Positions 8,712 to 16,812 of a DNA stretch of 56,981 bases are shown piece by piece (positions within the stretch are counted from its first letter, which is position 1; the number at the start of each line of letters is the position of its first letter). The stretch is from Spirochaetota bacterium (GTDB lineage: Bacteria > Spirochaetota > UBA4802 > JAFGDQ01). The stretch covers positions 1-56,981 of the forward strand of contig JAXHTS010000040.1 of assembly GCA_034190085.1 (NCBI GenBank). Direction: 5' to 3'. Under the pieces are notes generated by a model that did no database searches, was not told the DNA's origin, and saw only the letters and a program-made list of their open reading frames with translations. A program made the position numbers and the translations under genes.

Positions 8712-9857
8712 ATGATCGTGAAAATGAATAAAAAAAGAATGTTTTTAATTCCATGTATAGCTGGTTTTGTGTTTGTTTTTGTGGGGTACATGGCTGATGT
8801 GTCATTTGCTACGATAAGCGGCGAATGTTCCAACTGTCACACAATGCACAACAGCCAGGGTAGATCTCCGATGGCTACATATGGCGATCCTAGTGAGCCC
8901 TGGACCGGCGAAGGTCCTTATAGCTTGCTTACTCGCGGTGACTGTTTGGGATGTCATGGTATGGGAACTGGCAATAGAATTGAAACCATAAACGGTAGTG
9001 ATATTCCTCAAGTCTATCATCAAGATATTGTAGACCTTGCTGGAGGAAATTTTGCCTATATCACTGGTGTAAAGGGAAGCGGCGCATCGGATGCCAAGGG
9101 GCATAATGTAATTGATCTTGGCCCTGGCAGGCTTGAAGGAACAATACTCGAGGATCCCCCAGGGGGACATGGGCCTAATCCCAACATCTTCACTTGTGCC
9201 GGTCATGGAGGTTGTCATGGATACCGTAACGATGAAAGTGGGCTAGCGTCACTCAAAGGCGCTCATCATCGAAATGTTGATGGCAAATGCGACATCGCTG
9301 ATGAAGTGTACAACAGCTATCGCTTTCTCAAATATATCAAGGGATTGGAAAATCCGATTGATGATTGGGAGAATGTTAATAGCACAAGCCATAATGAATA
9401 TTATGGCGAAACCACTCCCGCTTTGAGTAATTTTCCAAACCCATGCTCATCCTGTCATGATATGGGTAATGAAGAACTTAGACCACCAAGTAGTACCATA
9501 AGCGGATTCTGCGCGTCTTGTCACGGAAATTTTCATGCTGTATCAGGGATAGGCGGGGATTCTGTTTCACCCTTTACAAGGCATCCAACAGACATTGTCC
9601 TGAAGGGCACCGGAGAATATGCAGCTTATACAAATTACAATGTGATAGCGCCGGTTGGGAGAACCACTGTTCCAGACACGCCAAGTGATACTGTTACTCC
9701 CGGGACGGATGTTGTCACGTGTTTGTCCTGTCATGGCGCTCATGCCACAGATTATCCTGATCTTTTGAGATGGGATTATACTGGAATGATAGCTGGAGGC
9801 GGTGGCGATGATGGTAATGGTTGTTTTGTCTGTCATACAACTAAAGATGATAGCTAA
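8712..9857 (+). CDS. OmcS/OmcE-like extracellular heptaheme cytochrome c, paralogue 3
   Basis: A 381-residue exported cytochrome with a signal peptide ending near SFA. Heme sites: CSNCH (39-43), CLGCH (78-82), CX5CH (162-169), CSSCH (245-249), CASCH (267-271), CLSCH (337-341) and CFVCH (371-375). Core motifs LAGGNF, KGHNV, SYRFL, HNEY, TRHPTD, GEYA and LRWDY are kept. The extra heme relative to paralogue 1 is in a different place from that of paralogues 2 and 5 (just before CASCH). The start is uncertain: GGAG at 8706 is only 2 bases from the ATG at 8712 but 8 bases from a GTG at 8718, which is the better start by spacing. Confidence 0.83.
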   Translation: MIVKMNKKRMFLIPCIAGFVFVFVGYMADVSFATISGECSNCHTMHNSQGRSPMATYGDPSEPWTGEGPYSLLTRGDCLGCHGMGTGNRIETINGSDIPQVYHQDIVDLAGGNFAYITGVKGSGASDAKGHNVIDLGPGRLEGTILEDPPGGHGPNPNIFTCAGHGGCHGYRNDESGLASLKGAHHRNVDGKCDIADEVYNSYRFLKYIKGLENPIDDWENVNSTSHNEYYGETTPALSNFPNPCSSCHDMGNEELRPPSSTISGFCASCHGNFHAVSGIGGDSVSPFTRHPTDIVLKGTGEYAAYTNYNVIAPVGRTTVPDTPSDTVTPGTDVVTCLSCHGAHATDYPDLLRWDYTGMIAGGGGDDGNGCFVCHTTKDDS

Positions 9858-10007
9858 GGGTGATCTAAATTAGGAACCAAGATTAGTTAAATGTATATGA
9901 TCTACGGAGTAATTGAATAATGTTATCAATAATCAGAGTTATGATTGTGCTTTCGAGATTGACTATAGATAATAATATATACTGAGATAACAGGAAAAGC
10001 TCCAAGC

Positions 10008-10135
10008 TATCATAGGATAAATGATTCCCTGAGTGGATTACCTATGATAAGATCACTCTATGTGAAAGCAATGGATATGACTTTATTGCCGTGTTATATC
10101 CATTGCTGATTTATTATCAGCGGCTCTCTGAGAGT
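10008..10135. repeat. cluster of four nested or adjacent inverted repeats
   Basis: Within the 470-base gap between paralogue 3 and the decayed paralogue lie TATCATAGG/CCTATGATA (10008-10049), GCAATGGATAT/ATATCCATTGC (10068-10106), GCTGAT/ATCAGC (10105-10121) and CTCT/AGAG (about 10124-10134). The first two have perfect arms of 9 and 11 bases. No T-run follows. It may be a structured RNA, a regulator-binding array or the scar of a small element. The rest of the gap (9858-10325) shows no gene. Confidence 0.5.
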
Positions 10136-10325
10136 TATTATATTTTGGGGGGGTCTCTTTACAAATCATTTCGAATATTGATATTATCAATATCAATGAA
10201 ATTCCTATAGTTTTTATTGTGATGTCATAGGTCTAGCCAAAAGAATTATTGTTAATTATGTTTATAGATATAAAAGTCCCTTAATACAGGGATGAAGCCA
10301 ATTGAATTGTTTTTAGGATAGAGAA

Positions 10326-11483
10326 ATGTTTTGTAATTTATTAATTAAGACATTTTTATTATTTTTAATTTTATTAATTTCTTCACACGGATTCATGTCT
10401 CAATTCTCCTATGCCAGAGTCTCTGGTGAATGCTCTAATTGTCACACTATGCATAATAGTCAAAATGGTAGTAATGTTATTCTGGAAGGATCTCTATACT
10501 CACTAACAAATAATTCTTGCATCGGTTGTCATTCTCATTCTAATGCTGTAACCTATGAGCTATGCGGGTGTGAAGTTCCGGTGGTTTATACTATAGGCGG
10601 TGTGTCCTATGATGAATGCCTTGCAGGGGGAATTTTTTACTGGGTGGAACATGATGGAGATATTTATGGTCATAATGCCATCAGCAGCAATGATGGCATA
10701 CTCAGTATTGCCCCGGGTCTCAGTGATAGTACAGGCGCAATCAGTTGCACAGGTAGTTGTCATTATAAACTGACTCAATGGGAATGGCGTTGGTGGGGTT
10801 GCCCTTCACAGCACCGAGATTATATCGGTGTCGGATGTGTGGCTTGTTACACTCCAGCTCATCATAAATGCGGCGAGGCTATACCAATTGCTGATGACGA
10901 GGACGGTTGGTTTCGCTTTTTAGCAATAAAGCATAGCCCGGTGCCTGGACCGGACACTGATATTAGAAATGTTTAAGGACTTGAGGATGACGATTGGCAG
11001 AAGACAGTTTCAGCGGATGATCATAATGAGTATTATGACAATTATACCTTTGGAGGTTATGGTTCTTTAGGGATAAGCCGATTTTGTGTAGCCTGTCATA
11101 CAGATTATCATTCTATCAGATTTGATCCTGGTGGATCGGGTAGCGGATGGTATGGGGTATGGCTTCGACATCCTGTAAGCGATTATCTCCCGGGATCAGG
11201 TGAATGCAGCAAATACAATACTGATGGTTCTGGGCCAGATGGGGTTCCAGGCGAGTATAATCCCATTGCTCCCGTTTCCAGGCGAAATATTGATGGCTTT
11301 TTCTGCTCCTTCAAGCACGGTGACAGTTGGAAGCGGAGGGGATATGGTATCCTGCCTATCCTGTCTAGAGCACATGGCTCTCCCTATCCTGATATGCTGA
11401 GATGGGATTACGCTACCATGGATACCGGGGCTGGCGATAATGATACCGGATGTTTCATTTGTTATACTTCTAAGGATAATTAG
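10326..11483 (+). pseudogene. decayed OmcS/OmcE-like cytochrome, paralogue 4
   Basis: The first 216 codons are open, with a signal peptide and heme sites CSNCH, CIGCH and CTGSCH (CX3CH, 10746-10763). The fourth site is CVACY (10836-10850), its heme-ligand His changed to Tyr. A TAA at 10974 replaces the Lys of the VKG motif seen in paralogue 2. Reading on in the same frame restores family sequence (LEDDDWQ, HNEYY, CVACH, LRHP) until a +1 shift around 11280-11330; a one-base deletion at 11365-11366, inside the His codon of CLSCH, restores the frame, giving RAHGSP and LRWDY. The last site is CFICY. Five independent lesions rule out one sequencing error. The ORF to 10976 may still make a truncated protein. 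Confidence 0.88.
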
Positions 11484-11570
11484 ACTAAATGTGAAAAAAC
11501 AATATGCATATAAGCCAGCTAATTATATGCCGTTAATAAGGTTATTAATAGCTGGAATTAGAGTAAAGGT

Positions 11571-11602
11571 AGGGAGATGTTTTAGCCATCTCCCTATTTA
11601 TT
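11571..11602 (+). terminator. probable rho-independent terminator
   Basis: AGGGAGATG at 11571-11579 pairs perfectly with CATCTCCCT at 11587-11595 around a 7-base loop and is followed by ATTTATT. It lies 90 bases after the end of the decayed cytochrome. It would separate paralogues 1-4 from the downstream genes. Confidence 0.7.
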
Positions 11603-11791
11603 GATATTGCTGAAGGATTTAGAAATGCAAAGAAATTATTTGATTGAATTTGACGATGGCATAGTCTAATTCGTATATTATAATATATAGTGTAATAATT
11701 TATGCCCAGTAAATGTTCATAAATACTGAGTGAAATAGCGGATATAAGTGATAAAAATGGGCAATAGGGTACATGGAGTAGGGTATTAAGA

Positions 11792-12862
11792 ATGTTTCGT
11801 ATATTGATGAAATCGATAATTGCTGTTTTAATTCTACTAGGGGGTTATTTCTTCCTACCAGCAAGTGAAGAGATCAATACATCCAAATCTGTAACTATAA
11901 TTGAGAAGGATGAGGGAGGCGGGAATCTCTCGGATGAGGACAAAACTAATTCATCTATTTCTATTCGCGACAATCAGGAAGAGGAAGAGGTTAGGAAACC
12001 CATCACTAAGGGAAAGTCAATCCCACCCAAATGTGTCTATATCATCCATGAGGATGAGGATGGCAAAAGACTCACCTTCCCATCATCTGTTTTTTTTGAG
12101 ACAGTAAAAAATGAAATATATCTGATTGATTCCGGGAATAGTAGAATTCTTATCTATACCTTTGATTTTTTTCATCTATATACTATCGATAAGGATGATG
12201 GCATTTTTGCCCCAACCTGTATGACCGTTGATCCTGATGGTTATCTCTTTGTGGGTCAGTCCCGGGACTCTACAAATTCCAGGGCGCGAATTTCTGTCTT
12301 TAATCCTTGCCTTAAGTGGGAAAGGAATATATATTTTGGAGGATTTATAGGGGCAGAGAAATTTGTTCCAAAAAATATCGCGCTTGATGATGAAGGCAAT
12401 ATTTATTTAGCAGGGACCAATCATTTGGGGATTGTTGTTTTGGATAAAGGGGGCGCTTATCAGAATACGTTTATGCCTGAGAGAATAGCTATCTGTGATG
12501 TGGAAATAGATGAAAAGGGAAATATTTATCTTCTCAGTGAGGAATGGGGAAAGGTATATATTTATGATAAGAGTGGTGGATTGGTTGTAGAATTTGGAGA
12601 AAAGGGAGGGGGTTCAGGCAAGTTGAGCCGTCCACGAGGCTTTTCTGTAGATGCTAGTAGGGGCAGGGTTTATGTCATTGACTATATGAGGCATACTGCT
12701 AATGTTTACGATACTAACGGAAGTTATCTCTTTGAATTTGGTGGCAAGGGATGGGGAAAGGGGTGGTTCCAGTTCCCTAGTGATATCTGTATTGATCGAA
12801 AGGGTCATGTGCTTATTGCAGATACCTTTAATAATCGTGTGCAGGTTCTGGAAATTAAATAA
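11792..12862 (+). CDS. secreted NHL-repeat beta-propeller protein
   Basis: A 356-residue protein with an uncleaved anchor or signal peptide (residues 5-24), a charged low-complexity linker to about residue 75 rich in Asp, Glu and Ser, and then a six-bladed NHL-type propeller. Blade signatures are visible as repeats of FVGQSRD, NIYLAGTNH, NIYLLSEEW, VYVIDYM and VLIADTFNNRVQVLE. Such propellers bind proteins or carbohydrates, and NHL proteins commonly accompany OmcS/OmcE-type genes. The linker would hold the propeller away from the membrane. A second NHL protein closes the locus at 26576. No enzyme motif is seen; a scaffold or anchoring role is an inference from context. Confidence 0.8.
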   Translation: MFRILMKSIIAVLILLGGYFFLPASEEINTSKSVTIIEKDEGGGNLSDEDKTNSSISIRDNQEEEEVRKPITKGKSIPPKCVYIIHEDEDGKRLTFPSSVFFETVKNEIYLIDSGNSRILIYTFDFFHLYTIDKDDGIFAPTCMTVDPDGYLFVGQSRDSTNSRARISVFNPCLKWERNIYFGGFIGAEKFVPKNIALDDEGNIYLAGTNHLGIVVLDKGGAYQNTFMPERIAICDVEIDEKGNIYLLSEEWGKVYIYDKSGGLVVEFGEKGGGSGKLSRPRGFSVDASRGRVYVIDYMRHTANVYDTNGSYLFEFGGKGWGKGWFQFPSDICIDRKGHVLIADTFNNRVQVLEIK

Positions 12863-13018
12863 TCCCTTTCTGGATAAATTATCTGAACATCAATGATCCC
12901 TTCAATAATTAGAACCATATAATTAAAGCACATTAGGGTTTAACAGCTTCTAATTGTATAGAAATAGTGATTGGTTTTTATTAACTCGGAATAGAATTCA
13001 AGAGTTTAGTAGGATACA

Positions 13019-14113
13019 ATGAAGAAAATTATAGCACACATATTCGTAATATCCCTATTATTCCTAATTCCGCTTACAAGTGATTCATATTGCGAGGTTA
13101 AAGGGAATTGCAGTAACTGTCATACAATGCATCGAAGTCAGAATCCTTGGCCCTGGGATATGAATTGGGGAGGGCCTAGCTCAGCTCCAATAGAGAATCT
13201 CTTGGTTGCTGATTGTATAGGGTGTCATACCAATTATACAGATGGATCGCCCACCATTACCCTGATCACAGGCAGCGTCACTGTCACAGTGCCTGTTGTA
13301 TATAATACTGTTGTTCCCCCTAGTGCTACATTAGCTGGTGGAAATTTCTATTGGGTGGCTCATGATGACGATACAAAAGGACATAATGTGCTGGGTATAT
13401 CTGGAATGGATGCGAATTTAAGCCAAGCGCCGGGAAATGCTAATAGCTGTTCAAATAGTTGCCATTATTCCTTGGCAGTAGAACAGACTGCTTTACCCCT
13501 GCTAGGGAGCGGTTGCAAGGGCTGCCATCTTCATCCGAGTCATCATGCCGATGATCAGGGCCCTGTTATAGATAATAATCCTGATGGAGAGGGCTGGTAT
13601 CGTTTTTTATCCGGACATTTCACTGGGGAGGGTCACGGAGTGACTGGAATTGAGGATAATGACTGGCATGCGACCAAAAGTGTGAGCGATCATAATGAGT
13701 ATCTTGGATATGATGGCGGGCATGATGCAGTAGGTGCGTTTAATGAATTGGGTAATACAATGAGCGCTTTCTGTTGTGGCTGTCATGGAAATTTTCATCA
13801 GGAGCGTGACTCATTTAACTGGATACGTCATGCCTCTGATACTATTATACCCAACTCGGGAGAATATGCTAATGCCTTTGGGGCTCAAGGATCAGGAACA
13901 GGTGCATATAATCCAGATATTCCAGTGGCGCGTCCTGAATTGACCGGATGGACCGGGGCAAGCGTTGAGGTATCTCTGGGCGCCGGGGGGGATCTGGTAA
14001 TGTGCCTTTCCTGCCACCGGGCGCACGGTTCTCCATATTTTAAGCTTTTGCGCTGGGATTATCGTGGTAATGATTGGTCAGGTTGCGGAACCTGCCATAC
14101 TCAAAAACAATGA
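13019..14113 (+). CDS. OmcS/OmcE-like extracellular heptaheme cytochrome c, paralogue 5
   Basis: A 364-residue exported cytochrome with a signal peptide ending near SDSYC/E. Heme sites: CSNCH (31-35), CIGCH (66-70), CX3CH (144-149, CSNSCH), CKGCH (166-170), CCGCH (252-256), CLSCH (329-333) and CGTCH (356-360). The core motifs LAGGNFYWV, KGHNV, GWYRFL, HNEY, GNFH, GEYA and LRWDY align with paralogue 2, as does the placement of the seventh heme after the CX3CH site. The usual IRHPSD is IRHASD here. It is separated from paralogue 4 by the NHL protein. AGGA lies 5 bases before the ATG. The next cytochrome gene follows after 33 bases, so the two are probably one transcript. Confidence 0.85.
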   Translation: MKKIIAHIFVISLLFLIPLTSDSYCEVKGNCSNCHTMHRSQNPWPWDMNWGGPSSAPIENLLVADCIGCHTNYTDGSPTITLITGSVTVTVPVVYNTVVPPSATLAGGNFYWVAHDDDTKGHNVLGISGMDANLSQAPGNANSCSNSCHYSLAVEQTALPLLGSGCKGCHLHPSHHADDQGPVIDNNPDGEGWYRFLSGHFTGEGHGVTGIEDNDWHATKSVSDHNEYLGYDGGHDAVGAFNELGNTMSAFCCGCHGNFHQERDSFNWIRHASDTIIPNSGEYANAFGAQGSGTGAYNPDIPVARPELTGWTGASVEVSLGAGGDLVMCLSCHRAHGSPYFKLLRWDYRGNDWSGCGTCHTQKQ

Positions 14114-14146
14114 GTCGGATTGTACTGTTAATAAGGAGGAAATATA

Positions 14147-15391
14147 TTGAAAATACCAGCATCAATACTGTCACGTAACTATAGATCAATGTATATCTCT
14201 TTGGCGATTTTGAGTATTTTCATAATAATCATATGGATCAGCCATATTTATGCTGGCCCTTATGCGGATTCAGCTCACGGTAACAGCAGCTATGGGGTTA
14301 ATCGTTCTTTTATATCTTCTTTCAATTATTCAAGGGGCAACTGTGCTCACTGTCACGAACAGCATGCAAGTATTGGTGGGGCAGAGCCTGTTCCAGTCAG
14401 TGGCAATGCCAGTGAGCGGCTTCTCTTTCTCTCAGTATATAGTGGTCAAGCAGATATGTTTTGTTTTCAATGCCATCAGAGTGGATCTATACAGACGGGT
14501 ATGCCGCCGCAGTATAGTTATAGTTATAAATGGGGTGGGGATAACAGCTTAAGCTGCCCTGATTCAATCAAAGACTCCTTTACATTTATTAATGATGACG
14601 GAACTCATAATCCCAACTGTGGAAGCAATACCGGTTCTTCACATCAGCTTGCGCAGATTAAAAATTTCATTAGGAACAAGTGGGGTTTTGTAGGCAATTC
14701 TATCAATCCATGCTCAGGTTGTCATAATACTCACAGAGCACAGAGAGCCTTTTATCCTATCAATGTGGATGGAACATCTCCAATTTCCCGACCAAGCTCC
14801 CATGCCAATGACTGGGTCTTATGGGGAGACGATATCACAGAAAGAATGAGTAGTTATACCTCAAATTATCAAGCTCCATATTATTATAATTCAACTCTTA
14901 CATTTGAACCAAATGGCGATTCAACATCCGATGGATCAAATATGCCAGATTATGTTACATTTTGCACTGACTGTCATAATCCGAGCAATGATGGTCAGAT
15001 ATCCAGTTCTCAAAAGTATAGTTTTACAGGCAATTGGCAGGGAATACTTTTCAATCCGGATTGGGAGAATACGTCGCCCCATGGAAAGGTTAGCAGCAAT
15101 ATGCAGCCCATGATGATCAATAAGGCGCCCTATAATACATCAAATATCAATTACGTTCTCTCCTGCACTGACTGCCATGAGCCTCATGGCAGCCCAAATG
15201 GGATGCTCATCAGAAAGGAGGTAAATGGAGCCAGCACTGTAAGCTTTACAAGTTGGTCAAGCAGGGATGATTGGTTTTCACTATGCCGCAGGTGTCATGA
15301 CCCGATTAGCGGCCATAACTCAGGTGCCAAGGGCAATGATCCCTGCTATGTTTGTCATATGCATAATAGAAATTGGTTTAAACCCATTTAA
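14147..15391 (+). CDS. membrane-anchored or exported heptaheme cytochrome c
   Basis: A 414-residue protein that begins with TTG, supported by AAGGAGG 8 bases upstream. Residues 16-36 form a signal anchor or signal peptide ending near IYAG. Seven canonical sites are seen: CAHCH, CFQCH, CSGCH, CTDCH, CTDCH, CRRCH and CYVCH. The spacing and the CTDCHEPHGSP motif place it with doubled-CXXCH cytochromes rather than with the OmcS-like family; it lacks the HTMHNSQ and LRWDY hallmarks. Long heme-poor stretches rich in Ser, Asn and Tyr suggest an extracellular or surface protein. The stop is 2 bases before the next start, which implies co-translation with the propeller lipoprotein. Confidence 0.82.
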   Translation: MKIPASILSRNYRSMYISLAILSIFIIIIWISHIYAGPYADSAHGNSSYGVNRSFISSFNYSRGNCAHCHEQHASIGGAEPVPVSGNASERLLFLSVYSGQADMFCFQCHQSGSIQTGMPPQYSYSYKWGGDNSLSCPDSIKDSFTFINDDGTHNPNCGSNTGSSHQLAQIKNFIRNKWGFVGNSINPCSGCHNTHRAQRAFYPINVDGTSPISRPSSHANDWVLWGDDITERMSSYTSNYQAPYYYNSTLTFEPNGDSTSDGSNMPDYVTFCTDCHNPSNDGQISSSQKYSFTGNWQGILFNPDWENTSPHGKVSSNMQPMMINKAPYNTSNINYVLSCTDCHEPHGSPNGMLIRKEVNGASTVSFTSWSSRDDWFSLCRRCHDPISGHNSGAKGNDPCYVCHMHNRNWFKPI

Positions 15392-15393
15392 AT

Positions 15394-16794
15394 ATGAAAC
15401 ATATATTTGAAATATTATTTGTGATTTCGCTATTTAGTTTGCTAATAATAGCGGCTTGTCAATCTATTTCTATCACACACCCTCCTGCTTCTGGGGGATA
15501 TGTAAGTTTATATCTTTCCACATCCAATAAATCTCCCTCTGACATAACATTTACCCTAGAAAAGATTGAAGTGGAGGGAGAGGGTAAAGACTGGGTTACA
15601 GTATTTGAAGACAAAAGGGGGATAAACTCTATTAATCTGATGGACTGTCAGGTCTTTCTCTCGGAGATACATCTTGGAGCTGGAAAATATGAGAGGATGA
15701 GAGTAAGGGTGACGGATGCGGCTTTGGTGCGTGGTGGAAAAAAGCTATCCCTTGCGCTTCCATCTGAAAATATGGTAGTGTTGCCTGTAAGGCTTCAGAT
15801 TTACAAGAATGAGAGCACTTCTCTTTTCCTTTACTGGGATACTGAAAAATCGATAGAAAATAAATACCTTTTTTTGCCCTCATTTACACTGCTGCCACAA
15901 AAGATGGAGATAACAAGGATTATATTGTATGTTACCAATACTGATTCCAATAGTATAACAGTGATAAACCGAGAAAATGACCGGGTGGTGGGTACTATTG
16001 GTGTTGATAAGGCTCCCATGGGAATTGTCGCAAGTCCCTCAGGAGATTTAATATATGTAGCTAATTCAGGTTCAAATACCATATCCGTGATTGATACATC
16101 ACACCACAGGGTGATAGACACAGTACCTCTTAATTTTGGTCTTAGCCCTCGTGAAATCGCCATTTCTCCTAACGGCGCAAGGCTTTACGTGAGTAATTTC
16201 CACTCCAACAACGTGTCTATAGTAGACACTGTAAGTAAAAGCATTGTCGGACAGTTATCAGTTGGGAATGCCCCACTTGGCATAGCTGCCAATACAAGTG
16301 GCAATAGACTCTATGTAGCGAACAGCGTCTCAAATAATCTTTCAGTAATAGATACATACTATAATGAGGTTGTTGACACCATTGGCGTTGGTTCAAATCC
16401 CACGGATTTAATGATCGACCAGAATAAACTATTTGTCGCTAATGCCGGATCGAGTAATATCTTTCAGATCAGCGTAACTTCTCTTAGAATAGAAAAAGAG
16501 ACAATTGCCTCATATGGATCACATAAATTGGTCATGGGTTTAATGGGAAATATTTATATATCCAACATGAAAAGTAATGATATCTCAATTATACCCTCCT
16601 CTACGAATATTATTATCCAAAATATCGCAGTTGGGGATCAACCTCAAAAGATGATAGTAGATCAGAAAAGAAGAAAATTGTACGTTGCTAACGGAGGATC
16701 AGATACTGTCTCAGTAATAGATCTTGTCATCTCAAAATTGGTTGTTAGCATTCCAGTAGGGAAAAGACCTTATGGTTTGGCGCTGGTAGAATGA
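15394..16794 (+). CDS. lipoprotein with DUF4382-like and YVTN beta-propeller domains
   Basis: A 466-residue protein. The lipobox IIAAC puts the lipidated Cys near residue 23. Residues 30-165 resemble DUF4382 (SVxLYLS..., a hydrophobic beta-sandwich pattern ending in a FLPSF segment). Residues 175-466 form a YVTN/YncE-type propeller with repeated ILYVTNTDSNSITVIN-like units spaced about 42 residues. Lipidation would attach it to a membrane. DUF4382 proteins are surface or periplasmic, of unknown role; YVTN propellers often bind proteins or DNA-like ligands. Sitting between a heptaheme cytochrome and the large barrel, it may be a scaffold for the outer-membrane complex. That role is inferred. 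Confidence 0.8.
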   Translation: MKHIFEILFVISLFSLLIIAACQSISITHPPASGGYVSLYLSTSNKSPSDITFTLEKIEVEGEGKDWVTVFEDKRGINSINLMDCQVFLSEIHLGAGKYERMRVRVTDAALVRGGKKLSLALPSENMVVLPVRLQIYKNESTSLFLYWDTEKSIENKYLFLPSFTLLPQKMEITRIILYVTNTDSNSITVINRENDRVVGTIGVDKAPMGIVASPSGDLIYVANSGSNTISVIDTSHHRVIDTVPLNFGLSPREIAISPNGARLYVSNFHSNNVSIVDTVSKSIVGQLSVGNAPLGIAANTSGNRLYVANSVSNNLSVIDTYYNEVVDTIGVGSNPTDLMIDQNKLFVANAGSSNIFQISVTSLRIEKETIASYGSHKLVMGLMGNIYISNMKSNDISIIPSSTNIIIQNIAVGDQPQKMIVDQKRRKLYVANGGSDTVSVIDLVISKLVVSIPVGKRPYGLALVE

Positions 16795-16812
16795 GAATAT
16801 ATGGTGTAATTG

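Noticed and set aside
10326-10976. Functional short cytochrome
   Set aside because: Family sequence continues past the stop, with more lesions, so it is a decayed full-length gene rather than a short one.
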